A DNA stretch of 64,000 nt from Pelomonas sp. CA6 (GTDB taxonomy: Bacteria > Pseudomonadota > Gammaproteobacteria > Burkholderiales > Burkholderiaceae_C): contig NZ_JAKZFD010000009.1 in NCBI RefSeq assembly GCF_022549225.1, positions 124,001 through 188,000 of the forward strand, read 5' to 3'. The position numbers and the translations under genes were made by a program. This document shows positions 1 through 8,992 of the stretch, piece after piece. The notes under the pieces were generated by a model, which saw only the letters and a list, made by a program, of their open reading frames with translations, was not told where the DNA came from and made no database searches. Numbering within the stretch: the stretch's first letter is position 1; each line of letters starts with the position of its first letter.

Positions 1-2674
1 CGAAGCCCACGCCCGCGTCGCTGACGTGAACCGTCAGTTGCCGGCCCTCGCGCAGCAGGCTGACGGTGGCACTGTTGACCCCGGCATGTTTGGCGACGTT
101 GATCAGCAACTCGCGCACCGCGCGGTACACGATGGAGCGGGCCTCCTGCGACAGGGGCTTGGGCGCGCCATCGTCCGCGATGTTCACGATCAGGCCGAAG
201 CGCAGCCAGACCTCCTCGGCCAGCCACTCCAGCGCCGGCTGCAGGCCCAGCTCGTACAGCACCGCGGGCGCCAGCTGGGCGGCGAGGGAACGTGTCGAGC
301 GATTCGCCTGCTCGACCAGTTCGGCAATCGCCACCGCTGCCTCGCGCACCTCGTCATGGGCGTCGCGGCACAGCGGCGCCAGGCGTATGCGGGCCGCGGC
401 CAGCAGCTGCCCCAGGTCGTCATGCAGATCGCGTGCGATCTGGCGCCGCTCGCGGTTCTCCGCCGCTTCCAGTTCGGCGGCCAGGCGGCGCAGCTGTTCG
501 GTGCGCAGCTCCACGCGGCGTTCCAGTTCGTCCGTCAACGCCTGCGCGGCCTGCTCGCGCTGGTGGCGTTGCGTGGCGTCGCGCAGCAGGGCCAGGCAGC
601 GTCCGTCATGCAGCAGCTTGGCCGTGACATCCAGATGCCGGAAGCCGCCGTCGCTGCGGCGCACGGTCCATACGCGCGTCAGCGTGCCGCCCGCATGCAG
701 CTCGGCGGAAAACTCCGCCAGCGCATCGCGACGAGCCGAGACCAGCCAATCGAGCGGGTTGCTGCCGACGACGTCCTCGTGCCGACGCCCCAGCAGAGCG
801 CAGGCGGCCGCATTGGCGTCGACCACCTCGCTGCACTCGACATTGCCGATCAAGATGCCATCGGAGGCTTGGGCAAAGAGCTCGCGCCAGTACTCCTTGC
901 TGTGGCGCAGGGCCACCAGGGCCTGGGCGCGCGACAGCAGCGTGCCCACGCGCGCCCGCAGCTCCTCGACCGCAAAGGGTTTGACCAGATAGTCCTGGGC
1001 GCCCTCGCGCAGCAGCTTCACGCGCAACTCGTCGTCGGCGCGTGCGCTCAGCACCACCACCGGCATGTCGTCGAACTCGCGTCGCTGGCGCAGCTCCTTC
1101 AGCAACTGCTCGCCGCTGACGCCGGGCATCATGATGTCGGTCAGCACCAGATCCGGCCGCAGCGCCAGCGCCTGCTGCAGCCCCTGGGCGCCATCGAAGG
1201 CGGTGGCCACCCGCCATTCGCTGGACAGACAGCGGCAGATCAGCGCGCTCATCGCGGCGTTGTCCTCGACGACCAGCACCAGCGGCCCCTGCCCTTGGGT
1301 GGGCAGCGCCGGTGGCGGCGATGCGGCGCGCAGGGCCTCGATGCGGGCGTCGCCGTCCGCCAGTTCCGCCATCGCCGGCTCGACCGCCGCCGGCGTCACC
1401 GCGACGCCGGCGGGAACCCGGCGCGGCAGCTCGACGCTGAACAAGGCCCCGCCCTCCGGCGCATCGGCGATCGTGATGCGGCCGCCCATCAGCCGCACGA
1501 ACTCGCGTGCAATGGACAGGCCCAGGCCCGTGCCCGAGCGTCTCTGGTTCGCATCGGCCTGAAGCTGACGGAAGCGCTCGAAGACGGCGTCACGCCAGGC
1601 GATCGGAATCCCCGGCCCGCTGTCGGCCACCTCGAACAGCAGCGCGTCGCCACACGGCCGGAGGCTCAGCCGCACCCGAGACGCGGCGGGCGAGAACTTG
1701 AAGGCGTTTGACAGGAGGTTGAACAGCACGCGCTGCAGCATCTGGGGGTCCAGTTGCGCGTCCAGCGACTCGGGCAGCTCGACGCACCAGCGTATGTCCA
1801 GGTCCTGCGCCACGACGTCGAAATGGCTGGCCACCCGCCGCGCGAGGGCCGCCGCGTTGAGCTCCGTGTAGGCCGGCGTGGCCTTCTTCTCCTCGAGACG
1901 GGCGATGTCCAGCAGGTCCTCCACGTGGTGGAGCAGCAGCCGGGCATTGCGCTCGATCACCTCCAGGTCCTGGCGCAGCGCGGCGTCGGGCGCCTGCTGC
2001 AGCAGGCGCCGCGCCGGCCCCAGGATCAGGGTCAGCGGCGTGCGCAGCTCGTGGCTGACATTGGCAAAGAGCTGGGTCTTGAGCCGGTCCAGCTCCCGCG
2101 TCTTCTCATAGAGCCGCGACACCTCGGCGTTCGCGCTGCGCAGGTGTTCGTTGACCTGCTGCAGCTCTTGCGCGCGCTGGAAGATCTCGACCTCCATGCT
2201 CGCGCTGCGCGTGCGCAGCTCCGCCGTGGTCTTTTCCTGTTCGATGCCACGCTGCGTCAGGCGCACGAACTCGGTGACGTCCTCGACACGGTGAATCAGA
2301 TAGACCAGGGTGCCTTCGCCATCGAAAACGGGCGAATTGACCGGGCTCCACCAGCGGGCCTCGAAGCCCCCGCCCTGCTCTTGCGGCCGCCGCACGTCGT
2401 ACTTCTGTACTGCCATCGCGTCGCTGGCGCCGGTGCTGATCGCCCGCCCCAGCGAGGCACTGAGGTTGCGCACGCCGCTGGCCTCGGGGTCGGCCGGATT
2501 GTCCGGAAAGATCTCGAACAGGCCGCGGCCGAGAATGCGCTCGCGCTGCGTCATCGTGGCGCGCGCATAGGCGTCGCTGACGGCCACGATGGTGTAGCGC
2601 GGCGCATCGGGCCGCAGCACCAGGTACAGCCCCGGGGCGGACTCGAAGAGCAGGCGGAAGTCAGGATCGCCCAT
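1..2674 (-). CDS. Hybrid sensor histidine kinase with two different kinase cores (C-terminus off the left edge)
   Basis: About 891 codons read without a stop from ATG at 2674 to the window edge. Order seen: an N-terminal PAS-like sensor (about residues 5-130, typical GRGLFEIFPDNP block), a coiled-coil linker (130-195), a HisKA domain with the phospho-acceptor His208 in VSHELRTPL, an HATPase domain (about 320-440, ADSGPGIP and GTGLGLSIA boxes), a receiver domain with Asp513 in LTDIMMPG and Lys in LVKPF, a second PAS (about 590-700), then a NarL/DegS-type HisKA_3 dimerisation domain with His751 in RDLHDDLGQ. A second ATPase begins before the edge (NVAKHAG N-box and the start of DAGVGF). No membrane segment is visible, so it is probably cytoplasmic. 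The start lies 15 bases after the response regulator stop, so the two form an operon. Two complete kinase modules in one protein is uncommon. The signal is unknown. Confidence 0.88.
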   Translation of the reverse strand, partial: MGDPDFRLLFESAPGLYLVLRPDAPRYTIVAVSDAYARATMTQRERILGRGLFEIFPDNPADPEASGVRNLSASLGRAISTGASDAMAVQKYDVRRPQEQGGGFEARWWSPVNSPVFDGEGTLVYLIHRVEDVTEFVRLTQRGIEQEKTTAELRTRSASMEVEIFQRAQELQQVNEHLRSANAEVSRLYEKTRELDRLKTQLFANVSHELRTPLTLILGPARRLLQQAPDAALRQDLEVIERNARLLLHHVEDLLDIARLEEKKATPAYTELNAAALARRVASHFDVVAQDLDIRWCVELPESLDAQLDPQMLQRVLFNLLSNAFKFSPAASRVRLSLRPCGDALLFEVADSGPGIPIAWRDAVFERFRQLQADANQRRSGTGLGLSIAREFVRLMGGRITIADAPEGGALFSVELPRRVPAGVAVTPAAVEPAMAELADGDARIEALRAASPPPALPTQGQGPLVLVVEDNAAMSALICRCLSSEWRVATAFDGAQGLQQALALRPDLVLTDIMMPGVSGEQLLKELRQRREFDDMPVVVLSARADDELRVKLLREGAQDYLVKPFAVEELRARVGTLLSRAQALVALRHSKEYWRELFAQASDGILIGNVECSEVVDANAAACALLGRRHEDVVGSNPLDWLVSARRDALAEFSAELHAGGTLTRVWTVRRSDGGFRHLDVTAKLLHDGRCLALLRDATQRHQREQAAQALTDELERRVELRTEQLRRLAAELEAAENRERRQIARDLHDDLGQLLAAARIRLAPLCRDAHDEVREAAVAIAELVEQANRSTRSLAAQLAPAVLYELGLQPALEWLAEEVWLRFGLIVNIADDGAPKPLSQEARSIVYRAVRELLINVAKHAGVNSATVSLLREGRQLTVHVSDAGVGF

Positions 2675-2689
2675 CGCCAGCCGTGCCCG

Positions 2690-3340
2690 CTACAGAGGCA
2701 CGATGCCCTCGCGCACCGCGTAGCGCGTCAGCTCGGCGACGCTGTGCAGATCCAGCTTGCGCATGATGTTGCGCCGATGGACCTCCACTGTGGCCAGCGA
2801 GATGTGCAGGCTCTCGGCAATCGTCTGCGAGCGCGCGCCCTGGGCGATCATCCTCAACACCTCGCGCTCGCGGCGACCCAGTCGCGCGGCCTCGCCGCCA
2901 TCCAGCACTTCGGAGACCACGGCGCCGGTCACGTCGGGGCTCAGATAGCCGCCACCGGCGGCCACCGCGCGCACGGCGATCACCAGCTCGGTGCCTGCCG
3001 CGGCCTTGCTGACGAAGGCCGAGGCCCCGGCGCGCAGCATCTCGGTGACAAAGCGTTTGTCGGAGTAAGCCGACAGCGCCACGATGCGCGTCGGCGTGCG
3101 CAGCTTGTGGATTCGAGCCGCCACATCGATGCCGTTCAAGTCGGGCAGGCCGATGTCCAGCACCACCACGTCGGGCCTGAGCTCGCGCACACACGCGATG
3201 GCGGCCTCGCCCTCGCCCACCTCGGCGACGACACGGACCCCGCTCTCCCGGGCCAGCGCATCGCGCAAGGCCTCGCGCACCAGTCGGTGGTCGTCCACCA
3301 GCACGACGGTGATCGGTCCCTTCGAATCGGCAAGGTCCAT
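2690..3340 (-). CDS. NarL/FixJ-family response regulator
   Basis: 216 residues. The N-terminal receiver domain (about 10-125) has the acidic pair Asp16-Asp17, the phospho-acceptor Asp62 in VVVLDIGLPD and the conserved Lys in VSKAAAG. A LuxR-type helix-turn-helix follows (about 152-212; LGRREREVLRMIAQG and SLATVEVHRRNIMRKL). The family binds DNA as a dimer after phosphorylation. It precedes the hybrid kinase on the same strand with 15 bases between them. The kinase's C-terminal NarX-like core is the class that normally pairs with NarL-type regulators, so this is very probably the cognate partner. Target genes are not evident; the divergent polysaccharide genes are one possibility. Confidence 0.92.
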   Translation of the reverse strand: MDLADSKGPITVVLVDDHRLVREALRDALARESGVRVVAEVGEGEAAIACVRELRPDVVVLDIGLPDLNGIDVAARIHKLRTPTRIVALSAYSDKRFVTEMLRAGASAFVSKAAAGTELVIAVRAVAAGGGYLSPDVTGAVVSEVLDGGEAARLGRREREVLRMIAQGARSQTIAESLHISLATVEVHRRNIMRKLDLHSVAELTRYAVREGIVPL

Positions 3341-3676
3341 GGGTCCAGCGCTTCCGACACAGCCCCGCGAACGCCGCGAGAAGCTGGTCCACTATGCAAG
3401 CACAGGCTTGGGATTTGCTGACAGCGGCCCCGGCCCCCGGCCGCGGGGCGCTTGACCGCCCGTCCCGCCCCCAAGCGGGCCAACGCTCTCCCCCGCCCGC
3501 AAGCCGCCACTCGCTGGGCCACGGGAGGCCAAAAACGTGAACGACCTCACAAATGGCGACAGTCGGCCACCCAAATAAGGGGGGCGGCTACGTGTTTGCC
3601 TTCATGTGAACTTCAGTGAAGTTTTGTTAACTTAACAATCCCTTTACGCGCGAGCCATCGCCAGCGCCTTCAACCG
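3341..3676. other. Non-coding divergent spacer (336 bases)
   Basis: The spacer separates the response regulator (leftward) from the glycosyltransferase (rightward). No open frame with family-like sequence is seen. The first 200 bases are GC-rich like the genes. The last 80 bases are clearly AT-rich for this genome and carry two perfect palindromes (3609-3638), so the rightward promoter is probably there. The two operons may share control from this spacer. Confidence 0.6.
3609..3638. promoter_or_regulatory. Two abutting perfect 15-base palindromes
   Basis: AACTTCAGTGAAGTT (3609-3623) is followed with no gap by TTGTTAACTTAACAA (3624-3638). Each is a perfect inverted repeat of two 7-base arms around one central base. 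They sit 39 bases upstream of the glycosyltransferase start in the only strongly AT-rich patch of the spacer. The arrangement fits a double operator for dimeric regulators. The two sites differ in sequence, so they may serve different proteins. The regulator is unknown. Confidence 0.5.
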
Positions 3677-4747
3677 ATGTCTTCCGCTTCCGATCCCCTC
3701 GTCATCGTTCATGTCGTTTTTTCGTCCCGTATCGCCGGGGGCGAGCAGCATTGCGTGGATCTGGCCAATGCCCAGGCGGCCCTGGGCCACCAAGTCCATG
3801 TGGTGGGACCGGCCCGCTCCGCCGTCAGCGGGGCGCTGACTCCGGCGGTCCGCTACCACGGACTGGCCGTGCCGCTGCTGCGCGGCACGCGCCTGCGCTG
3901 GCTGACGGCGCGCTTGAATGCGGACATTTGCCATGCCCATCTGGGACCGGCCTGCAAAGCCGCGGCGGTCACGCGCGGCGCCGTGCGCCTGGGTACCCTG
4001 CACGTGGGCTACAAGACGCACCATCACCAGGCGCTGGACGGGCTGATCTGCGTGAACCGGGTGCAGAACGAGGCGCTGCCCGGATTCCGCGGTCTGTCCC
4101 GCGTGATCCACAACTGGGCGCCGCTGCGGGCGCAGTCGCAGCAAGGCGGCGAGCTGCGCCGCGAATTGGGCTTGCGGGCGGACCAGATGCTGGTCGGTTC
4201 GGTCGGCCGGCTGCATCCCAGCAAGGGCATGGATCTGCTGATTCGCGCCTTCCGCAAGAGCGCGCCCGCCGATGCCGTGCTGGCCATCCTGGGCGAAGGC
4301 AAGGACCTGCGCGAACTGACCCAGCTGGCCGACGGCGACCCGCGCATCCGGCTGCTGGGCTTCCGGCCCCAGGTGGAGGCGGCGCTGAGCAGCATGGATT
4401 TGTTCGTGTCGCCTTCGCGCGAGGATGCCTTCCCGCTGGCGGTGCTGGAGGCGATGCGCGCCGGACTGCCCATCGTGGCCACGGCCACCCAGGGACCGAC
4501 GGAAATGCTGTCCGGCCAGCCGGCCACGCTGGTCCCCGTGGGCGACGTGGACGCACTGGGCCAGGCCCTGGGAGAGCAACTGGCGCAGCTGCGACCGCTG
4601 CCCTCCGGCCATCCGCTGCGCCGCGTTCGCTACGACCTCAGTGCCTACGACCGTGACCGCGCGGTGGACAAGGTTCTGGGCTTCTACCGCGAGCTGATGG
4701 CCTCGCGCGTACCGGTGCGGACCTGGGCGGGAGCCCTCGGTGCTTAA
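3677..4747 (+). CDS. Glycosyltransferase, GT-B fold, GT4 family (group 1)
   Basis: 356 residues. The N-terminal Rossmann-like half opens with VIVHVVFSSRIAGGEQHCVDL, the donor/acceptor loop common in GT4 enzymes. The C-terminal half has VGSVGRLHPSKGMD (about residue 175) and the nucleotide-sugar site SREDAFPLAVLEAM (about 245-258), a RED-type variant of the EX7E motif. It likely transfers a sugar from a nucleotide-sugar donor during surface polysaccharide or glycolipid synthesis. Donor and acceptor cannot be read from the sequence. There is no signal peptide or membrane segment, so it is cytoplasmic or membrane-peripheral. The next gene overlaps its stop by 8 bases, pointing to coupled translation and a joint role. 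Confidence 0.9.
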   Translation: MSSASDPLVIVHVVFSSRIAGGEQHCVDLANAQAALGHQVHVVGPARSAVSGALTPAVRYHGLAVPLLRGTRLRWLTARLNADICHAHLGPACKAAAVTRGAVRLGTLHVGYKTHHHQALDGLICVNRVQNEALPGFRGLSRVIHNWAPLRAQSQQGGELRRELGLRADQMLVGSVGRLHPSKGMDLLIRAFRKSAPADAVLAILGEGKDLRELTQLADGDPRIRLLGFRPQVEAALSSMDLFVSPSREDAFPLAVLEAMRAGLPIVATATQGPTEMLSGQPATLVPVGDVDALGQALGEQLAQLRPLPSGHPLRRVRYDLSAYDRDRAVDKVLGFYRELMASRVPVRTWAGALGA

Positions 4748-5690
4748 GCGCCCGCGCACCGACTTCTGGCGCGTGGGCATCGTACCGGCGCCCATCCATG
4801 GGCTGGACCGCCCGGCGCTGGCGGCGCTGCAGCCGCACACGGTCTGGCTGCCGGACGCCGGCGCCTGGCGCTACCTGGCCGATCCCTTCGGACTGCTGCG
4901 CGGCGACACCCTGCATGTCTTCGTCGAGGCCTTTGACTACCGCAGCAAGCATGCCGTCATCGAACGCCACGACCTTGACATGGCCGAGCTGCGCTGGCGC
5001 CGCAAGCGCACCGTGCTGGCGCGGCCCTTCCACCTGTCCTACCCCTTCGTCTTCGAAGATGAGGGGCAGACCTACATGGTGCCCGAGAGCCACCAGGCCA
5101 ACGAGATCGCGCTGTACCGCGCGACCGATGCCAGCCTCGATCACTGGGAGCGCGAATGCGCGCTGCTCAGCGACCTCCCGGGCGCCGACGCCTCGCTGCT
5201 GCAGCACGAGGGCCGCTGGTGGATGTTCTACACGCTGGTCGGTCCCAACGGACGTGACCAGCGCGAGCTGCACCTGGCCCACGCCCCGTCGCTGAAAGGG
5301 CCCTGGCAGCCGCTGGAGCAGAACCCGGTGCGGGTGGACCTGGCGGGCGCGCGCCCGGCGGGCCGGCCCTTCCACGACGACAACGGCAGCGTGCTGCTGC
5401 CGGTGCAGGACAGTTCGACCGGCTACGGCGGCGCCGTGCGCATGCTGCGCTTCATGCGGCTGTCCCCCAGCCAGGTGCTGCTGCAGCCCACGCCGCTGCA
5501 CCTGACCGGCGAACTGCTCAGCACCGACCATGTGCAGGGCCTGCATACCTTCTCGGCCTGCGGCCCCTTCACGCTGGTGGATGTGAAGCGCGTGGACCAT
5601 TCGCGCCAGAAGCAGTGGCTGGACCTGAAGCGCCGCGCACGCCGCCTGCGGGGACAGCTTGCCGGGCTGCTCGGATTGCGCGCCGCCTGA
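4740..5690 (+). CDS. GH43-like propeller protein, similar to the N-terminal domain of GIPC sugar transferases
   Basis: 316 residues from a GTG at 4740 that overlaps the preceding stop (4745-4747). Repeated blade-like motifs are visible: YLADPFGLLRGDTLHVFVEAF, LSYPFVFEDEGQTYMVPES and GADASLLQHEGRWWMFYT. The DPF plus acidic pattern is characteristic of five-bladed GH43-like propellers and of the bacterial relatives of the glucosamine inositolphosphorylceramide transferase N-terminal domain. In bacteria these sit in surface-polysaccharide or modified-sugar loci. No signal peptide is seen. The overlap with the GT4 gene suggests the two proteins act on the same glycan. The exact reaction is not assigned; a hydrolase role is possible but less likely. 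Confidence 0.72.
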   Translation: MLKRPRTDFWRVGIVPAPIHGLDRPALAALQPHTVWLPDAGAWRYLADPFGLLRGDTLHVFVEAFDYRSKHAVIERHDLDMAELRWRRKRTVLARPFHLSYPFVFEDEGQTYMVPESHQANEIALYRATDASLDHWERECALLSDLPGADASLLQHEGRWWMFYTLVGPNGRDQRELHLAHAPSLKGPWQPLEQNPVRVDLAGARPAGRPFHDDNGSVLLPVQDSSTGYGGAVRMLRFMRLSPSQVLLQPTPLHLTGELLSTDHVQGLHTFSACGPFTLVDVKRVDHSRQKQWLDLKRRARRLRGQLAGLLGLRAA

Positions 5691-5697
5691 GGCGGCG
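5681..5697 (+). terminator. Hairpin spanning the stop codon of the propeller gene
   Basis: CGCCGCC, TGA, GGCGGCG: a 7-base perfect stem whose loop is the stop codon itself. There is no clear T-run after it, so intrinsic termination is uncertain. It sits between two convergent genes. Confidence 0.35.
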
Positions 5698-5721
5698 GCA
5701 CGGCGCATCGACCGCGGCCGC

Positions 5722-6486
5722 TCAGCCGCGCTGCACGGACACGCCGCCGTCCACCAGCATGGCCGTGCCGGTCATGAACGAAGACGCCGGCGACGCCAGG
5801 AACAGCGCGGCCTGCGCCAGTTCCTCCGGCTGGGCCAGGCGCTTGAGCGCATGCAGCTGGGCCACCTGTGCCAGCGACTCCGGGCTGGCATTCATCTCGC
5901 GCGCCATCGGCGTGTCGGTGCCGCCCGGCAACAAGGCGTTGACGCGCACGCCCTGGGCGCCGAACTCCGTGGCCAGGGCCTGCGTGAGGCCGACCAGCCC
6001 GGCCTTGCTGGCCGCGTAGGCCGCCGTGCAGGGGAAGCCGGCGGTATGGCCGACGAAGGTGGACGTGAAAATCAGGCTGCCACCACCGCGCCGCAGCAGT
6101 TCGGGGATCTGGTGCTTGGCGCCCAGGAAGGCGCCGGTCAGATTGGTGTCCAGCGCGGCCTGCCAGGCCTCGCGCGAAACCTCGGGCGTGGGCTGCAAGG
6201 GGCCCAGCGTACCGGCGTTGTTGAAGGCGATGTCCAGGCCGCCGAAGCGGCTCACCGCCAGCTGCACCAGGGCGCGGGCGAAGTCTTCGTCGCCGACGTC
6301 GCCGGCCAGCCGTACGCCGGTGCCGCCGGCCTGTTCGATCTCCTGCAGCAGCGCGTCCAGTGGCGCCTGACGGCGGCCGCCCAACACGACGGCGGCGCCT
6401 TCGCGCGCAAAGAGCAGTGCGGCAGCCCGACCTATGCCGGTGCCGGCGCCGGTGATCAGGGCAATCTTGCCTGCGAGTGCGTTCAT
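5722..6486 (-). CDS. SDR-family NAD(P)-dependent oxidoreductase
   Basis: 254 residues, the usual length for classical short-chain dehydrogenases. It shows the cofactor motif TGAGTGIG (residues 12-19), the NNAG motif (89-92) and the catalytic set Ser142, Tyr157 and Lys161 (TSTFVGH and YAASK). The C-terminal PGGTDTPM block is typical of 3-oxoacyl-ACP reductase/glucose-1-dehydrogenase-like members. The basic pair after strand 2 (GGRRQ) favours NADPH. The substrate is unknown. The start has a strong ribosome site (AGGAGG, 4 bases before ATG). It stands alone between convergent neighbours on the left and metE on the right. Confidence 0.9.
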   Translation of the reverse strand: MNALAGKIALITGAGTGIGRAAALLFAREGAAVVLGGRRQAPLDALLQEIEQAGGTGVRLAGDVGDEDFARALVQLAVSRFGGLDIAFNNAGTLGPLQPTPEVSREAWQAALDTNLTGAFLGAKHQIPELLRRGGGSLIFTSTFVGHTAGFPCTAAYAASKAGLVGLTQALATEFGAQGVRVNALLPGGTDTPMAREMNASPESLAQVAQLHALKRLAQPEELAQAALFLASPASSFMTGTAMLVDGGVSVQRG

Positions 6487-6563
6487 ATGTCCTCCTGGGT
6501 TGAAACAGGCGACAGTGTCTCGATTGCCCCGCTCCCGGTCTGGCCGCTTCCGGACATGGAATT

Positions 6564-6580
6564 CCGGTCCGGGAGACCGG
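6564..6580 (-). terminator. Hairpin just after the metE stop
   Basis: CCGGTC, CGGGA, GACCGG: a perfect 6-base stem starting two bases after the metE stop codon on the minus strand. The following tract is only weakly T-rich, so it may end the metE message or just protect its 3' end. Confidence 0.4.
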
Positions 6581-6582
6581 CC

Positions 6583-8895
6583 TCAGGCGGCGCGCAGGCG
6601 CCGCGCCGCGTCGACCATGCGTCGCAGCGCGGCCTCGGTCTCGGGCCAGGCCCGCGTCTTCAGCCCGCAGTCCGGGTTGACCCAGAGCTGGGCGGCCGGA
6701 ATCACCGCGCCCGCCTTGCGCATCAGGCGCAGCATCTCCTCCGTCGTCGGCACGCGCGGCGAATGCACGTCATAGACGCCCGGGCCGATGCCATTCGGGT
6801 AGCGGAAGGCGCCGAAGGCCGCCAGCAGCTCCATGTCGGAGCGGCTGGTTTCGATCGTGATCACGTCGGCGTCCATCGCCGCGATCGCCGGCAGGACGTC
6901 GTTGAATTCCGAATAGCACATGTGGGTGTGGATCTGCGTGTCGTCGCGCACCGCGCTGGCGGCGATGCGGAAGGCCCGTGCCGCCCAGTCCAGATAGGCC
7001 GGCCATTGCGCGCGGCGCAGCGGCAAGCCCTCGCGGAAGGCCGGCTCGTCGATCTGGATCACCGCGATGCCGGCCGCTTCGAGGTCGGCCACCTCGTCGC
7101 GCAGCGCCAGCGCCAGTTGCAGCGCGGTGGTCTCGCGAGGCTGGTCGTCGCGCACGAAGGACCACTGCAGCAGCGTCACCGGTCCGGTCAGCATGCCCTT
7201 CACCGGCTTGTCGGTGAGCCCCTGGGCAAAGCGCGTCCAGTCCACCGTCATCGCCTGGGGACGCGACACATCGCCGTACAGCACGGGCGGCTTCACGCAG
7301 CGCGACCCGTAGGACTGCACCCAGCCGTTGGCGCTGATCGCATAGCCGGCGAGCAGCTCACCGAAATACTCCACCATGTCGTTGCGCTCCGCCTCGCCGT
7401 GGACCAGCACGTCCAGCCCCAGCGCCTCCTGGCAGCGCACGGCACGCTCGATCTCGCGCTCCATCGTGCCGCGGTAGGCCGCGTCGTCCAGTGCGCCGCG
7501 GCGTCGCGCCGCGCGCGTGGCGCGGATCTCGGCCGTCTGCGGGAAGGAGCCTATCGTGGTGGTCGGGTACTCCGGCAGCGCCAGTCGGTGCTGTTGCAGC
7601 GGCTGGCGCTTGGCATAGGGCGAGGAGCGCCGGTCCAGGTCGGCAGGCAACTCGGCCAGGCGGCGCGCGACCGCCACATTGCGCACCCGGGCGCTCGTGC
7701 GCCGCGCCGCGACCGCCGCGCGCGACCGCGCCAGCGCCTCGGCCACGCCCGCCTCGTCTCCCCACAGCGCGCGCTGCAGCAGGCGCAGCTCGTCCAGCTT
7801 CTCGTCGGCGCCGGCCAGCCAGCTGCGCAGTTCCGCATCCAGCCCCGCGTCGGCCGACAAGGCGTAAGGCACGTGCAGCAGCGAACACGAGGCCGACACC
7901 CAAAGTCGCCCGCCACGCAGCGCGCGGACGCGCTGCAGCGTGGCCAGCGCCGCGTCCAGGTCGGTGCGCCAGACATTGCGTCCGTCGATGATGCCCACCG
8001 ACAGTTCGCGCTCGGGCGGCAGCTGCCGGGCCACCTGCTCCAGCTCCTGGGGCGCGCGCACCGCGTCGACATGGAGCCCGGCGACGGGCAGCGTACAGGC
8101 CAGCGCCAGGTTGTCCTCCAGCGGCGAGAAATAGCTGGCCAGCAGCAGTTCGCAGTCGGCGCCGGACAGCACCTGGTAGGCGCGCCGCAACGCGTCCCGC
8201 CAGGCCGGGGCCAGGTCCAGTCCCAGGATGGGCTCGTCCAGCTGCACCCAGGTCACCCCGCGCGCCGCCAGCCGCGTCAGCAGCTGGGCATAGACGGGCA
8301 GCAAGGCCTCCAGCAGGTCCAGCCGCTCCCAGCCCTCGACCTTGGACTTGCCCAGGAACAGAAAGCTCACCGGCCCCAGCAGCGCCACCTTGGGGCTGGC
8401 CGGCAGCGCGATGGCCTCGTCCACCTGGGCCAGCAGCGGTTCGGCCTGCAACGCGAAGCGCGTGGTGGGGGCGAACTCGGGAACCAGGTAGTGGTAGTTG
8501 GTGTCGAACCACTTGGTCATTTCCAGCGCGGCTTGTGGCTGCGAGGTCTCGTGCTGGCTGCAACCCTCGCCGTCGGAGCTGGCGTGCTGGGTGCCGCGCG
8601 CCATCGCGAACGCGCGTCGCAGCGGAGAGTCGTCCGGCCCGAAGCAAAAGCGACTGGGCTCGCAGCCCAACAGCTGGATCAAGTCCAGCACCTGGTCATA
8701 GAGCGCGAAGTCCCCGACCGTGACGAAATCCAGCCCCGCTTCGCGCTGGCGCTGCCAATGGCGCCGACGCAGTGCCCGGCCGGTTGCCTGCAGCGCGGTT
8801 TCGTCCAGTTCGCCGCGCCAGAAGCGCTCCAGCGCCTGCTTCAGTTCGCGTTGGGCGCCGATGCGCGGGAAACCCAGAACATGAGTCTTGATCAT
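6583..8895 (-). CDS. metE: Cobalamin-independent methionine synthase
   Basis: Transfers a methyl group from 5-methyltetrahydropteroyl-triglutamate to homocysteine in the last step of methionine synthesis, without vitamin B12. 770 residues from ATG at 8895 ([13 protein letters not shown]), matching the start of known MetE proteins. An in-frame ATG at 8913 would add six residues, but neither start has a clear ribosome site. The N-terminal half carries LGFPRIG and [12 protein letters not shown]. The C-terminal barrel carries the zinc-binding set (HMCYSEF His and Cys, IETSRSD Glu, NPDCGLKTR Cys) and the [13 protein letters not shown] block. Divergent from metR over 96 bases, the classic arrangement for MetR activation. 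Confidence 0.97.
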   Translation of the reverse strand: MIKTHVLGFPRIGAQRELKQALERFWRGELDETALQATGRALRRRHWQRQREAGLDFVTVGDFALYDQVLDLIQLLGCEPSRFCFGPDDSPLRRAFAMARGTQHASSDGEGCSQHETSQPQAALEMTKWFDTNYHYLVPEFAPTTRFALQAEPLLAQVDEAIALPASPKVALLGPVSFLFLGKSKVEGWERLDLLEALLPVYAQLLTRLAARGVTWVQLDEPILGLDLAPAWRDALRRAYQVLSGADCELLLASYFSPLEDNLALACTLPVAGLHVDAVRAPQELEQVARQLPPERELSVGIIDGRNVWRTDLDAALATLQRVRALRGGRLWVSASCSLLHVPYALSADAGLDAELRSWLAGADEKLDELRLLQRALWGDEAGVAEALARSRAAVAARRTSARVRNVAVARRLAELPADLDRRSSPYAKRQPLQQHRLALPEYPTTTIGSFPQTAEIRATRAARRRGALDDAAYRGTMEREIERAVRCQEALGLDVLVHGEAERNDMVEYFGELLAGYAISANGWVQSYGSRCVKPPVLYGDVSRPQAMTVDWTRFAQGLTDKPVKGMLTGPVTLLQWSFVRDDQPRETTALQLALALRDEVADLEAAGIAVIQIDEPAFREGLPLRRAQWPAYLDWAARAFRIAASAVRDDTQIHTHMCYSEFNDVLPAIAAMDADVITIETSRSDMELLAAFGAFRYPNGIGPGVYDVHSPRVPTTEEMLRLMRKAGAVIPAAQLWVNPDCGLKTRAWPETEAALRRMVDAARRLRAA

Positions 8896-8992
8896 GAAAA
8901 TTTCGGTGAACATGAAATTGATCGTTGATCATCGAGGGTCTCCATCTATGATTCAAACGAATTGTTTTCTTGAAATGATTGAATTTCATTCA
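8896..8992. promoter_or_regulatory. metE-metR divergent control region with a MetR-type box
   Basis: Short AT-rich spacer. TGAATTTCATTCA at 8980-8992 fits the published MetR pattern TGAA-N5-TTCA and ends on the first base of the metR start codon. Other inverted repeats are AATTTC/GAAATT (8899-8904 and 8914-8919), TGATC-GTT-GATCA (8919-8931) and TGAAAT/ATTTCA (8971-8976 and 8983-8988). A MetR site overlapping its own start would suit autorepression. The spacer is too short for a cobalamin or SAM riboswitch. Confidence 0.55.

Noticed and set aside
2661-3392. 243-codon minus-strand frame overlapping the response regulator
   Set aside because: Out of frame with the regulator and without motifs, while the 216-residue regulator has a full receiver and LuxR domain.
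5659-8928. Open frame of more than 1000 codons on the plus strand opposite the SDR gene and metE
   Set aside because: Its translation is Gln/His/Arg/Ala-rich with no family motif, the usual antisense shadow in high-GC DNA. The opposite strand encodes clear SDR and MetE proteins.
8896-8991. Cobalamin or SAM riboswitch for metE
   Set aside because: Only 96 bases separate metE and metR, with no conserved riboswitch core. MetR control explains the arrangement.
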